DNA of 64,000 nt from AC-49 sp963817035 (GTDB taxonomy: Bacteria > Actinomycetota > Thermoleophilia > Solirubrobacterales > Solirubrobacteraceae), in assembly GCA_963817035.1 (NCBI GenBank), contig CAWFMM010000003.1, positions 992,001 to 1,056,000 of the forward strand, given 5' to 3'. Shown here piece by piece: positions 8,254 through 16,035 of the stretch (position 1 is its first letter; each line of letters begins with the position of its first letter). A program made the translations under genes and the position numbers. The notes under the pieces are model-generated. The model did not search any database, was not told the origin of the DNA, and worked only from the letters and a program-made list of their open reading frames with translations.

Positions 8254-8400
8254 ATGAACACCAGTGCGATCGACAGCCTGCTCGAGCAGGCCGTGACGCC
8301 TCGCCGGGACGTCCATGACCCAGGTGCTGCCGTTCTACGACGCCGCCATCGTCGAGATGCTGCTTGCCTCGAGCTCGCGGTATACGCCGACGGTGACTGA
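8254..8400 (+). pseudogene. Internal-deletion remnant of a beta-lactamase-family serine hydrolase
   Basis: ATG 8254 opens a 48-codon frame whose beginning, MNTSAIDSLLEQAV, looks like the N-terminus of class C beta-lactamase-type serine hydrolases. Its end, LELAVYADGD then TGA at 8398-8400, looks like the usual last residues (FERAVYA). In another frame the middle reads TQVLPFYDAAIVEML, which also fits the C-terminal part of that family. The whole catalytic core is missing. The stop overlaps the GTG start of the acetyltransferase gene, as it would in an operon. Recognition rests on short segments. Confidence 0.4.
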
Positions 8401-9094
8401 CGAGGAGGGCAGGCTCGGGGCGCCCGTCCCGGGCTGGTCGGGCGCCGAGGCGCCAGGTCGCGTCGCGCTGCCCGGACGCTACGTCGTGCTCGAGCCGCTG
8501 GAATGCACGCGCCACAGCGCATCGCTGTTCGCGGCGCTGCACGACGACCGCGACCCGCGGCTCTGGGACTACCTGCCGCACGGGCCGTTCCCGCCGGACG
8601 GCCCGGAGTGGGACCAGTTCATGGCGGGCTGCGAGGCCGCGGACACGCGGTTCTACGCACTGGCCGACCCGTCGACCGGGGCCGCGACGGGTATGGGCGC
8701 CTATCTGCGCATCGACCCGCCCCATGGGTCGATCGAGATTGGCAACCTCGCCTTCGGCCCGGCGATCCAGCGCACGCCGGCAACGACCGAGGCGATCTTC
8801 CTGTGGGCCCGCCATGCGTTCGAGGATCTCGGCTACCGCCGCTTCGAGTGGAAATGCAACGCGCTCAACGCCCGCTCACGCGCCGCCGCCCTGCGCCTCG
8901 GCTACACGTTCGAGGGCATCTTCCGCCAGGCCATGGTCGTCAAGGGCCGCAACCGCGACACCGCCTGGTACTCGATCCTCGACAACGAATGGCCGGCCCT
9001 CGGTGCCGCCTTCGAGGCATGGCTCGCGCCCGACAACTTCGACGCCGACGGCCGTCAGCAGCGCACGCTCCAGCAGCTCCGCAGCCACTCCTAG
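8393..9094 (+). CDS. GNAT family N-acetyltransferase
   Basis: The 233-residue protein is of the RimJ/RimL-like GNAT group, which transfers acetyl from acetyl-CoA to amines. After a short lead (GAPVPGWSGAEAP) come YVVLEPLE, IEIGNLAFGPAIQRTPATTEA and YRRFEWKCNALNARSRAAALRLGY, the last being the acetyl-CoA-binding region of this group. I prefer GTG 8393, because it overlaps the stop of the hydrolase remnant. The in-frame ATG at 8315 would add 26 residues that come from that remnant. The target amine is unknown. The stop codon touches a palindromic repeat. Confidence 0.85.
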   Translation: MTDEEGRLGAPVPGWSGAEAPGRVALPGRYVVLEPLECTRHSASLFAALHDDRDPRLWDYLPHGPFPPDGPEWDQFMAGCEAADTRFYALADPSTGAATGMGAYLRIDPPHGSIEIGNLAFGPAIQRTPATTEAIFLWARHAFEDLGYRRFEWKCNALNARSRAAALRLGYTFEGIFRQAMVVKGRNRDTAWYSILDNEWPALGAAFEAWLAPDNFDADGRQQRTLQQLRSHS

Positions 9095-9163
9095 GGGTCA
9101 GACCCCTTATCACGCGCTGACGAACAAAATCTCAGTCGCCGCGACTCAAGGGGTCTGACCCCT
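9093..9163. repeat. Nested palindromic repeat (REP/BIME-like) between convergent genes
   Basis: AGGGGTCAGACCCCTT at 9093-9108 and its exact reverse complement at 9148-9163 form a 16-base inverted repeat with a 39-base spacer. Each arm is itself a near-perfect palindrome (GGGGTC, one base, GACCCC). The unit lies between convergent genes, so a transcript from either side could fold at each arm and across both. It could act as a two-way terminator, but its nested form is more like a dispersed REP-type element. No transposase gene is present in the window. Confidence 0.75.
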
Positions 9164-9203
9164 CAACTGACCCCCAACTCGCGACGACGCCGTGCTCCCG
9201 AGC

Positions 9204-10523
9204 TCAGCCGATGTTGCCCGCGGCGATCTTCCGTAGGTCGACCGCACCGTCGTAGTCCTTCGCCGAGACGCCGAGTTCGAGGGCGACCTCGCGGACGGTT
9301 CGGCCGGAGGCGCCGGCCTCTTTGACGATCTCGGCAGCCTTGTCGTAGCCGATGATCGGATTCAGGGCGGTGGCGACGGCGAGCGTCGACTCGGCCGAGC
9401 GCTTGTTGCCGGGCCGGTTGGCCTCGATGCCGTCGATGCACTTCTCGGCGAACAGGACGCTGGTCGACGACAGCAGTGCGATCGAGCCGAGCAGGTTGCG
9501 GGCGATCAGCGGGATGCGCACGTTGAGCTCGAACTGGCCCTGCATGCCGCCGATCGTGATCGCGGTGTCGTTGCCGATGACCTGTGCGGCCACCTGGAGC
9601 ACGACCTCTGGAATCACCGGGTTGACCTTGCCGGGCATGATCGAGGAGCCCTTCTGCAGTTCAGGAAGCAGCAGCTCGCCGATCCCCGCGCGCGGGCCCG
9701 AGCCCATCAGCGCCAGGTCGCCGGCGATCTTGGTCAGCGACACGGCGATGACCTTCAACGCCCCCGACAGCTCGACCAGCGAGTCGCGCGCCGCCTGCGC
9801 CTCGAACGGATCGGCCGGCGGCTCGATCTTCAGCTTCGACGTCCGTGTCAGCTCGCGCCGCACGCCCGCCGCGAACTTCGGATGCGTGTTGAGGCCCGTG
9901 CCGGTCGCGGTCCCGCCGAGCGGGATCTGGCGCACGTGCACGAGCGCCGACTCGACGCGCTCCTGGCCAAGGCGGATCTGCGTCGCATAGCCAGAGAACT
10001 CCTGGCCGAGCGTCACCGGCACCGCGTCCATCAGATGCGTGCGGCCCGACTTGACGATGTTCTTGAAGCTGCGCGCCTTGCGGTCGAGCGACTTCTCGAG
10101 TTGCTTCAACGCGGGTAGCAGCGTGTTCGTCGCCTGGTCGAGCGCCGCGAGATGCACGGCCGACGGGAAGACGTCGTTGGACGACTGGCCCATGTTGACG
10201 TGGTCGTTGGCGTGAACGTCCTCGCCGGCCAGCGTCCCGATGACCTCGTTGGCGTTCATGTTCGACGATGTGCCCGAGCCGGTCTGGAAGACGTCGATCG
10301 GGAACTGGTCGTCGTGCTCGCCCGCGGCGATCGCATCGCCGGCCGCGGCAATCCGCGTCGCCAGCTTCTCGTCGAGCAGGCCGAGGTCGGCGTTGACGCG
10401 TGCGGCCGCGCCCTTGATCGCGCCGAGCCAATGGACGACGGTCGCGGGGACCGGCTCGCCGGACACGGGGAAGTTCTCAATCGCCTTGGCGGTTTCGCCG
10501 CCGTAGAGGCGCTTCTTGGCCAT
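9204..10523 (-). CDS. fumC: Class II fumarate hydratase
   Basis: This is a 439-residue enzyme of the fumarase/aspartase superfamily that interconverts fumarate and malate in the citric acid cycle. It needs no iron-sulphur cluster. Substrate-site segments are TGSGTSSNMNANEV near residue 80, SSNDVFPSA near 113 and SGRTHLMDAVP near 158. The signature loop with the catalytic Ser is GSSIMPGKVNP near residue 290. AGGAGTGAG precedes the ATG at 10523. Aspartate ammonia-lyase is the main alternative, but the substrate-site sequences fit fumarase. The gene is monocistronic and convergent with the acetyltransferase. Confidence 0.93.
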   Translation of the reverse strand: MAKKRLYGGETAKAIENFPVSGEPVPATVVHWLGAIKGAAARVNADLGLLDEKLATRIAAAGDAIAAGEHDDQFPIDVFQTGSGTSSNMNANEVIGTLAGEDVHANDHVNMGQSSNDVFPSAVHLAALDQATNTLLPALKQLEKSLDRKARSFKNIVKSGRTHLMDAVPVTLGQEFSGYATQIRLGQERVESALVHVRQIPLGGTATGTGLNTHPKFAAGVRRELTRTSKLKIEPPADPFEAQAARDSLVELSGALKVIAVSLTKIAGDLALMGSGPRAGIGELLLPELQKGSSIMPGKVNPVIPEVVLQVAAQVIGNDTAITIGGMQGQFELNVRIPLIARNLLGSIALLSSTSVLFAEKCIDGIEANRPGNKRSAESTLAVATALNPIIGYDKAAEIVKEAGASGRTVREVALELGVSAKDYDGAVDLRKIAAGNIG

Positions 10524-10597
10524 GTGGTGGTCTCACTCCTGAAGATCGCTGAACCCTCCACGCTATCGCCGGACCGCCGCGCGTGGCGTGCTCGCGC

Positions 10598-11437
10598 TCA
10601 CACGAGGAAGGCGGCCAATTCGCGAGCGACGCCGACCGGATCGTCGTAGGCGATCAGATAGCCGGTGTCATCGAGCACCCGCAGGTCCGCGTGCGGCAGC
10701 AGGTCGCGCGCCTCCTCGGCGCCCTGCAACGGGTGCAGCCGATCCTGGTCGGCCCACAACAGCAGGACGGGGCAATCGATCAGGCGGTAGTCGTCGAGCA
10801 ACTCGCGCCACGGACCGGTCGGCCAGCGCCGTGCGAACAGCGACCACGACCGCGCGAGGTTCGCGTTGCCGCCGACGTCGGCAAACGCGTGGCGCACGAG
10901 ATCGCGCGCCCGCGGGTCCCCGCGCGCCGAGAGCCGCAGCCCGGCGTCGGGCCGCGCGACGAGCCGCACGCCGTGCGCCAGCGCGCGGTCCAGACCCGGC
11001 AGGCCGCCCGCGCGCGCCGCGGCGCGCCACGCGCCACGAGCCAGCCCGCGCTCCGGCTCGCGGTGCAGGCGGTTGCCCATCAGGACCATGCGCCGCGGCT
11101 GCAGCCCGCCGCCGATCACCGCGCGCAACAGGACCTCGGCGCCGAGGCCGTGGCCGCCGACCAGCGGGCTCGGACCGGCGACTTCGTCGCAGAACGCGGT
11201 CAGCACCTCGGCGAACCACTTCGGCGTGTACGGATGGCGCGGGCGGTCCTCGCTGTCGCCGTGCAACGGCAGGTCAGGCAACACGAGCCGGAAGCGATCG
11301 GACAGCTCCTCGACCATCGGCTCCCACTCGCGGTGCGACAGCATCGCCGAGTGCACGAGCACGATCGGCGGGCCGGTGCCGACCTCGCGGTAGGCCACGC
11401 GCGCGCCGTCATGGTGGTGATACAGCCGCAGCTTCAC
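10598..11437 (-). CDS. Alpha/beta-hydrolase fold protein lacking catalytic Ser and His
   Basis: The GTG at 11437 overlaps the stop of the upstream lipoprotein gene (GTGA), so the two are translationally coupled. The 279-residue product has a full alpha/beta-hydrolase layout: PPIVLVHSAMLSHREWEPM, VLPDLPLHGDSEDR, and LLLWADQDRLHP with the Asp. At the nucleophile elbow the sequence is GGHGLGAE, with Gly where Ser should be. At the His position it reads DDTGYLIAYDDP, with Tyr instead of His. It is therefore probably not a hydrolase, and may bind a ligand or a partner. The longer upstream open frame is an artefact. Confidence 0.8.
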   Translation of the reverse strand: MKLRLYHHHDGARVAYREVGTGPPIVLVHSAMLSHREWEPMVEELSDRFRLVLPDLPLHGDSEDRPRHPYTPKWFAEVLTAFCDEVAGPSPLVGGHGLGAEVLLRAVIGGGLQPRRMVLMGNRLHREPERGLARGAWRAAARAGGLPGLDRALAHGVRLVARPDAGLRLSARGDPRARDLVRHAFADVGGNANLARSWSLFARRWPTGPWRELLDDYRLIDCPVLLLWADQDRLHPLQGAEEARDLLPHADLRVLDDTGYLIAYDDPVGVARELAAFLV

Positions 11438-11871
11438 CCGCGCGCCCGCCCGGCGGCGCTGCCGCGTGTGACGAGTCTGTCCATCTCGGGCGCAAGCTCG
11501 TGCACGCGGCGCGCATCGGCCGCCAGCCGCCGCGCCAGCTCCGCGGCGGTGGAGTTGGTGTCGGCGCCGCGTTGCGTCGCTCCGATCAGGAACCCGAGGG
11601 CCTGTGCGGCCTGCTGATCCCCGCGCCCTGCGCGGATCGCGAGGTCGTCGGTGGCCGCCGCGAGCGCGGTCGCGACCCCGCTCAGCTTGGCGTCGCTGTT
11701 CGCGTGGACGATGCAGTCCGACAGTCGACTGCCATCGGGGAGCGGGCCGCCGGCCAGCGCCGCCTGCTGGATCGGCAGCGCCGGCCCGATGCACGCCGCC
11801 GGAACGGGCTTCTTGTCGGCGCCGCAGCCGACAAGGACGACGGAGAGAGCGACGAGCAGCGAGAGGCGCAT
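11434..11871 (-). CDS. Small predicted lipoprotein
   Basis: The 145-residue protein begins MRLSLLVALSVVLVGCGAD, a short signal peptide with an LVGC lipobox, so it should be anchored outside the membrane. The mature part has two more cysteines (AACIGP, SDCIVH), which could form a disulphide, and is largely helical and Ala-rich. I do not recognise a family. It shares a four-base GTGA overlap with the hydrolase-fold gene, so the two are made together. Confidence 0.7.
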   Translation of the reverse strand: MRLSLLVALSVVLVGCGADKKPVPAACIGPALPIQQAALAGGPLPDGSRLSDCIVHANSDAKLSGVATALAAATDDLAIRAGRGDQQAAQALGFLIGATQRGADTNSTAAELARRLAADARRVHELAPEMDRLVTRGSAAGRARG

Positions 11872-11894
11872 CGCGTGATCGTAGAGTCACGGCG

Positions 11895-13193
11895 ATGGGT
11901 GGGCGCGCGTACGACCGTGAGATCCTGCGCCTCGCGGTGCCGGCGCTGGGTGCGCTTGCGGCCGAGCCGCTCTACCTGCTCGTCGACACCGCGATCGTCG
12001 GGCACCTGGGTACCGCGCAGCTCGCGGCCCTCGCGCTGGCCGGGGTGCTGCTCGGCACGCTGGTCACGCTGTGCAACTTCCTGACCTACGCGACGACCGC
12101 GCGGGTCGCCCGTCTGCACGGCGCCGGCCAAGAGGCCCAGGCCGGAGAGCTCGCTGCCCAATCGCTGTGGCTCGCGCTGCTGATCGGCATCCCGGCGGGG
12201 GTTCTGTGCGTGGTCGCGGCCGCGCCGCTGATGGCGCTGCTCGGCGGTCATGGGCTCATCGCGACGCTTGCCGCGCGTTACCTGCGGATCGCCGCGATCG
12301 GCCTGCCGGCGGCGCTGATCGCGCTCGGCGGGCAGGGCTACCTGCGCGGCGTCGACCGCCTGCGTGCACCGCTGGTCATCCTCGTCGTCGCGAACCTCGT
12401 CAACGTCTTGCTCGAGCTGGTGCTCGTCTACGGGCTCGACATGGGCCTCGACGGATCGGCGCTCGGCACGGTGATCGCCCAGCTCGGGATGGGCGCGGCG
12501 TTCGCCGCGCTGCTGCTCGCCGCACCGGCGACCAGCCGTCGCCCGCGCCGGGACGCGATGGCCTCGGTGCTGAGCATCGGCGCAGCGATCTTCGTGCGCA
12601 CCGCCGCGTTGCTCGGCGCGTTCGTCGTTGCCAGCGCGGTGCTCGCGCGGATCGGCCCCGCGTCGCTGGCGGCCCACCAGATCGCGTTTCAGCTGTTCCT
12701 GTTTCTCGCCCTGGTCCTCGACGCGATCGCGATCGCCGGGCAGATCATCGTCGGGCGCGCGCTCGGCGCCGGGCGCGGCGCGCTGGCTCGCGAGGCCGCC
12801 GCGCGAATGCTGGTCTGGTCCCTCGCCCTGGGCTGTGCGTTCGGCGCCGCGCTCCTGGCGCTGCGCGGACCGCTGCCGCGAGTGTTCACCGACGACCCGC
12901 TCGTCCTGCTCCGCGCGCATCAGATGTGGCCGCTGTTCGCGCTGATGCTGCCGATCGGTGCGGTGGTCTTCGCGCTGGACGGCATCCTCATCGGCGCCGG
13001 TGACGGGCGCTACCTCGCCGGCGCGATGCTCGCCGCGTTCGCCGTCTTCGTCCCGATCGCGCTGGCCGCACTGCACTTCGGCTGGGGCATCCGCGGCGTC
13101 TGGTGGGGCCTCGACATCTTGATGGTCGTGCGTTGCGCGACGCTCGGGTTCCGCTTCGCCGGTGAGCGATGGGTTGTGTTGGGAGCCGGCTGA
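11895..13193 (+). CDS. MATE family efflux transporter (DinF type)
   Basis: Started at ATG 11895, this is a 432-residue membrane protein with 12 predicted helices in two homologous halves. The N-terminal EILRLAVPALGALAAEPLYL and DTAIVGHLGTAQLAALALA are typical of DinF/NorM multidrug and toxin exporters. The second-half repeat ASLAAHQIAFQLFLFLALV is also typical. These use an H+ or Na+ gradient to expel cationic drugs. Longer in-frame starts cover the antisense of the lipoprotein gene and are not used. The substrate is unknown. Confidence 0.9.
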   Translation: MGGRAYDREILRLAVPALGALAAEPLYLLVDTAIVGHLGTAQLAALALAGVLLGTLVTLCNFLTYATTARVARLHGAGQEAQAGELAAQSLWLALLIGIPAGVLCVVAAAPLMALLGGHGLIATLAARYLRIAAIGLPAALIALGGQGYLRGVDRLRAPLVILVVANLVNVLLELVLVYGLDMGLDGSALGTVIAQLGMGAAFAALLLAAPATSRRPRRDAMASVLSIGAAIFVRTAALLGAFVVASAVLARIGPASLAAHQIAFQLFLFLALVLDAIAIAGQIIVGRALGAGRGALAREAAARMLVWSLALGCAFGAALLALRGPLPRVFTDDPLVLLRAHQMWPLFALMLPIGAVVFALDGILIGAGDGRYLAGAMLAAFAVFVPIALAALHFGWGIRGVWWGLDILMVVRCATLGFRFAGERWVVLGAG

Positions 13194-13282
13194 TCGATCG
13201 GGCGGCGTGATCGAAGGACCAAACCTCTGCAAAGGCACGCAGGGAGGCTCAACGCGGCGCCCGCCCGTCGAACTTCCAGCAC

Positions 13283-13492
13283 ATGAGCGCAACGCAGCCG
13301 AGTCGTCGCCTTGGGTTGACGACCAGTGAAGCCGCCCGGCACCTGGGCGTCTCGCTGAGCACGATCCGCCGCTGGTCCAACACGGGCCATCTGCTCGGCT
13401 ACCGCACCCCGGGTGGGCAGCGCCGCTTCTCGGTCGAGCAGCTCGACGACTTCCTGCAGTCGCTCGAGCAGGGCAACGTCGCCCGAGATTAG
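13283..13492 (+). CDS. Small helix-turn-helix protein, MerR/BldC-like
   Basis: The 69-residue protein is a single winged helix-turn-helix: LGLTTSEAARHLGVSLSTIR, then RWSNTGHLLGYRTPGGQRRF, then a short helix. It has no effector domain, like actinobacterial BldC and phage excisionases. BldC-type proteins bind direct repeats cooperatively. The 89 bases upstream contain no clear promoter box. The neighbour is the damaged HD-GYP gene on the other strand, and no integrase is nearby, so a BldC-like regulator is more likely than an excisionase. Confidence 0.85.
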   Translation: MSATQPSRRLGLTTSEAARHLGVSLSTIRRWSNTGHLLGYRTPGGQRRFSVEQLDDFLQSLEQGNVARD

Positions 13493-13548
13493 ATGGTTGA
13501 TTCCACGACCGGCACGTCATCTGAACGTACCGGCCGCGAAATCCCCAT

Positions 13549-14175
13549 CTAGTTCGCGGCCGCCTCGTTGAGGCGCCGCTCGATGTCCAGTTCGCGGTCG
13601 TAGTCCGCTTCGTCGGCGTGCCGGTAGTCGGTGCCCTGGCCGGCCAGCAGCTGGGCGAGGATCTCGACGTAGTCCGCGTCGAGCTGGCGCCCGGCAACGC
13701 GGCGCAACTCGGTCAGCGCTTCGAACGACGTCATCCGCTCGCGGTAGGTGTCGGGCGCGGTCAGCGTGTCGTAGACCTCGGCCACCGCGACGATCCGGGC
13801 GATCGCCGGGATCTCGTCGCCGCTGACACCGTTGGGATACCCGCGGCCGTCGATGCGCTCGTGGTGGGCGAGCACGATCTCGGCGACCGGGCCGTAGACG
13901 CCGATGTCCTGAAGCAGGTTTGCGCCGATGCTCGGATGCAGTCGCACGACGCGCCAATCGTCCTGCGTCAACTCGCCCTCGGGTTCGAGCACCCGGTCCG
14001 ACAGCGCAAACCGCCCGATGTCGTGAAGCAGACCGGAGGTGTGGGCGAGCTCCTGCTCGCGCTCGCTCATCCCGGCGCGCCGGGCAATGTCGCGCGAGAA
14101 GCGCGCCACCGCCGCGCAGTGGCGCGCGGCCCGGTGATCGCGTTCGTCGAGCGTGCGGACCAGGCTGGAGAGCAC
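13549..14175 (-). CDS. HD-GYP phosphodiesterase domain, surviving part of a frameshifted gene
   Basis: GTG 14175 opens 208 codons that form an HD-GYP domain, the type that breaks down cyclic di-GMP. HTSGLLHDIGRF holds the HD pair, HHERIDGRGYPNG holds the HHE and GYP motifs, and the metal-binding residues appear intact. Family members of this kind have an N-terminal membrane sensor. Here that half lies upstream in several different frames (14176-14896). The domain may still be made from the internal start, but without its membrane part, or the gene may be dead. Confidence 0.75.
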   Translation of the reverse strand: MLSSLVRTLDERDHRAARHCAAVARFSRDIARRAGMSEREQELAHTSGLLHDIGRFALSDRVLEPEGELTQDDWRVVRLHPSIGANLLQDIGVYGPVAEIVLAHHERIDGRGYPNGVSGDEIPAIARIVAVAEVYDTLTAPDTYRERMTSFEALTELRRVAGRQLDADYVEILAQLLAGQGTDYRHADEADYDRELDIERRLNEAAAN

Positions 14176-14896
14176 GCCCCACGAGAGGTTCGCGTACTCG
14201 CGGGTACGGGTGCGGGCGACGGCGAGCGAGGCGGGTCATGTAGGAGAAGGCGACGACGATCAGCAGCGCGAACGCGATCACCGCGAGGCCGGTCTGCACG
14301 TAGACCTCGGCGAGCGCCGCGGCCAGCGCGATGTTCAGGGCCGCGGGGATCAGGTACTCGCGCGGCAGCGACCAGGCGATGTTGCGGCAGGCCGTCGAGC
14401 AGGTTGATCTCGAGGTCGACGAAGACGACGTTGACGAACAGGATCAACACGCCGGCGGCGGCCAGCACGAGCGGGAACGCGACGCTCGTCTGGGCGAGAC
14501 GCCAGACTCCCGAAGACCCAGGCCGCGAACGCGTAGGGCGTTGCGGTGCCGGCCAGGTTCACGAGCCCGCCTGCCAGCGATAGCGACCGGCGATCGACCA
14601 CACGATCGACGTGGCGACCGCGATGGCGAACGCGCAGAACGGGTCGAGGAAACCGATCGCCAGGACCGCCACAGAGGAAGCGCGCCCGAGACCGAGATGT
14701 CACCTGGTCTCGACGTCGATCGACGTCGAGATCACCTCGGCGACCAGGCCGACGGCGAGCAGCACGTAGAAGAGCGGATCGCCCGCATCGCCGCTCCACG
14801 TCAACGGCGGCGAGCACCGCGCCGGCGAGAAGAACAGCGGACGACGTGACAACGACAATGAGCTGCCGCCGGCGGGCAGAGCGGTCACTCGATCAT
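14176..14896 (-). pseudogene. Frameshifted membrane-sensor half of the HD-GYP protein
   Basis: Pieces of one membrane domain appear in order on the minus strand but in changing frames. They are GDPLFYVLLAVGLVAEVIST, GDISVSGALPL, VLAIGFLDPFCAFAIAVATS, GLVNLAGTATPYAFAAWVFG, TSVAFPLVLAAAGVLILFVN, RNIAWSLPREYLIPAALNIA and finally VARTRTREYANLSW, which runs into the HD-GYP part. Shifts fall near 14698, 14672, 14580, 14500, 14388 and 14225. Put together these give about six transmembrane segments before the HD-GYP domain. The many small indels point to a decayed gene, or to a poor-quality patch of assembly. Confidence 0.75.
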
Positions 14897-15132
14897 GGCG
14901 TAGACCGTAGCGCCCTGTTGAGAGCGACAGAAGCAGAACCGGTGATGACGGTACGGACTACGGGCGACGGTAGTTCACAGTGCTCTCCTTTTCGGACGAA
15001 TCTCTGACTCCTGCCTATGCAGGCGCATCTAGACGGATTTCGAGCCTTAAGCACTGCTTTCGTTCGCACATATGTGCACTTTGTGGCAATATCGACGCAA
15101 AACCTGCCTGCAACACCGACAGTTCTCACTGA
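14897..15132. promoter_or_regulatory. Divergent intergenic region, AT-richer, with a 12-base palindrome
   Basis: These 236 bases separate the damaged HD-GYP gene from the first CarH-like gene and are clearly less GC-rich than their surroundings. A perfect palindrome GCACATATGTGC lies at 15066-15077. An AACCTGC element at 15101-15107 recurs, with its inverse, upstream of the second CarH-like gene. No open frame here is convincing. The region probably holds the promoter and operator of the MerR gene. Confidence 0.5.
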
Positions 15133-16035
15133 GTGCGAACCCTCAAGACCTCAGAAGCCGCTGCCTTGCTCAACGTGTCGCCGAACACGTTGCGTGCCTG
15201 GGAACGCCGATTCGGCTATCCGCACCCGCAGCGGTCCCCCGGCAAACACCGGCTGTACACCCACGGCGAGGTCGCCGCGCTCCGCGACGCGCTGCAGGAG
15301 GGGCTGTCGATCTCGTCTGCCGTTTCCCGCGCGCGAGAGGCGCTGACCGCCGACACCAACTCGCTCGTCGGTGCGATCGCCGCGTTCGAGCTCGAACGCG
15401 CCGACGCCGCGATGGAGGCCGCTCTGGCCCTCCGCTCGGTCGAGCGTTCGATCGAAGAGGTGCTGCTGCCCTCGATGAACGAGATCGGCGAGCGCCATGG
15501 CTTTGACTCCGCCCCGTGGGCCTTCGCCGCCCGGTGGGCCGGTGACTGGCTCGTCCGTGCCCAGCGCCTCGCGCCGGCGCCACAGCGGCCGGGCGCCATC
15601 CTGATCGGCGACGCCAGCCGTGACCAGCTCGACTCCGACGCGCTCGGCCTGCGCGCGCTCGAGCTGTTTTGTATCCGGGCGGGGGCGCGCGTCCTGCCTC
15701 TCCCGGTTCTCGGGGTCGGCGGCCTGGCCGATGTCGTCGGATCGTTCGCCCCGAACGCCGTCGTCATCGCCGGTCGCCACGCCGAGGACGACGCCGTCGC
15801 CCGCTGGGCCTACACCGTCCGCTCGGCCGCCGGCCCGCTACCGGTGGCGCTCTTCCACCGCGGGCGCGAGGGCCGCGTCCTGACGACCGGCGCCCGCGCG
15901 CTGGCCGACTCTCCCGGCGACGCGCAACGCCAGATCCTGGCCATGGCCGAGACCCACCACGCGGCCGCGACCGCTGAAGGCGTCGCGACGTTCGATGGCC
16001 GTCGCGCCGCTCGACGTAGGACGATGAGCGCATGA
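15133..16035 (+). CDS. MerR family regulator, CarH-like without the B12 motif
   Basis: The 300-residue protein starts at GTG 15133. It opens with a MerR DNA-binding domain (LKTSEAAALLNVSPNTLRAW, then ERRFGYPHPQRS) of the CarA/CarH/LitR type. A helical bundle follows (SVERSIEEVLLPSMNEIGER) and then a Rossmann-like domain (GAILIGDASRDQLDSDALGL). This is the CarH layout, but the cobalamin-binding DxHxxG is replaced by GDASRDQLDS, so B12 is probably not bound. The stop overlaps the next ATG (ATGA type), coupling it to the zinc-ribbon protein. A paralogue lies at 16665. Confidence 0.85.
   Translation: MRTLKTSEAAALLNVSPNTLRAWERRFGYPHPQRSPGKHRLYTHGEVAALRDALQEGLSISSAVSRAREALTADTNSLVGAIAAFELERADAAMEAALALRSVERSIEEVLLPSMNEIGERHGFDSAPWAFAARWAGDWLVRAQRLAPAPQRPGAILIGDASRDQLDSDALGLRALELFCIRAGARVLPLPVLGVGGLADVVGSFAPNAVVIAGRHAEDDAVARWAYTVRSAAGPLPVALFHRGREGRVLTTGARALADSPGDAQRQILAMAETHHAAATAEGVATFDGRRAARRRTMSA

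Noticed and set aside
13194..13282. Possible cyclic di-GMP (GEMM) riboswitch before the small HTH gene, next to an HD-GYP gene
   Set aside because: CCAAACC and ACGCAGGGAGGC recall parts of the motif, but the conserved GCAAACC and GACGCAAAGC cores and the second stem are not present.
13283..13492. Excisionase of an integrated element
   Set aside because: No integrase, attachment repeats or phage genes are near; a BldC-like regulator explains it better.
14893..15129. 78-codon minus-strand frame in the divergent region
   Set aside because: Codon use and composition do not look coding, it covers the palindromes and promoter region, and no family is recognisable.
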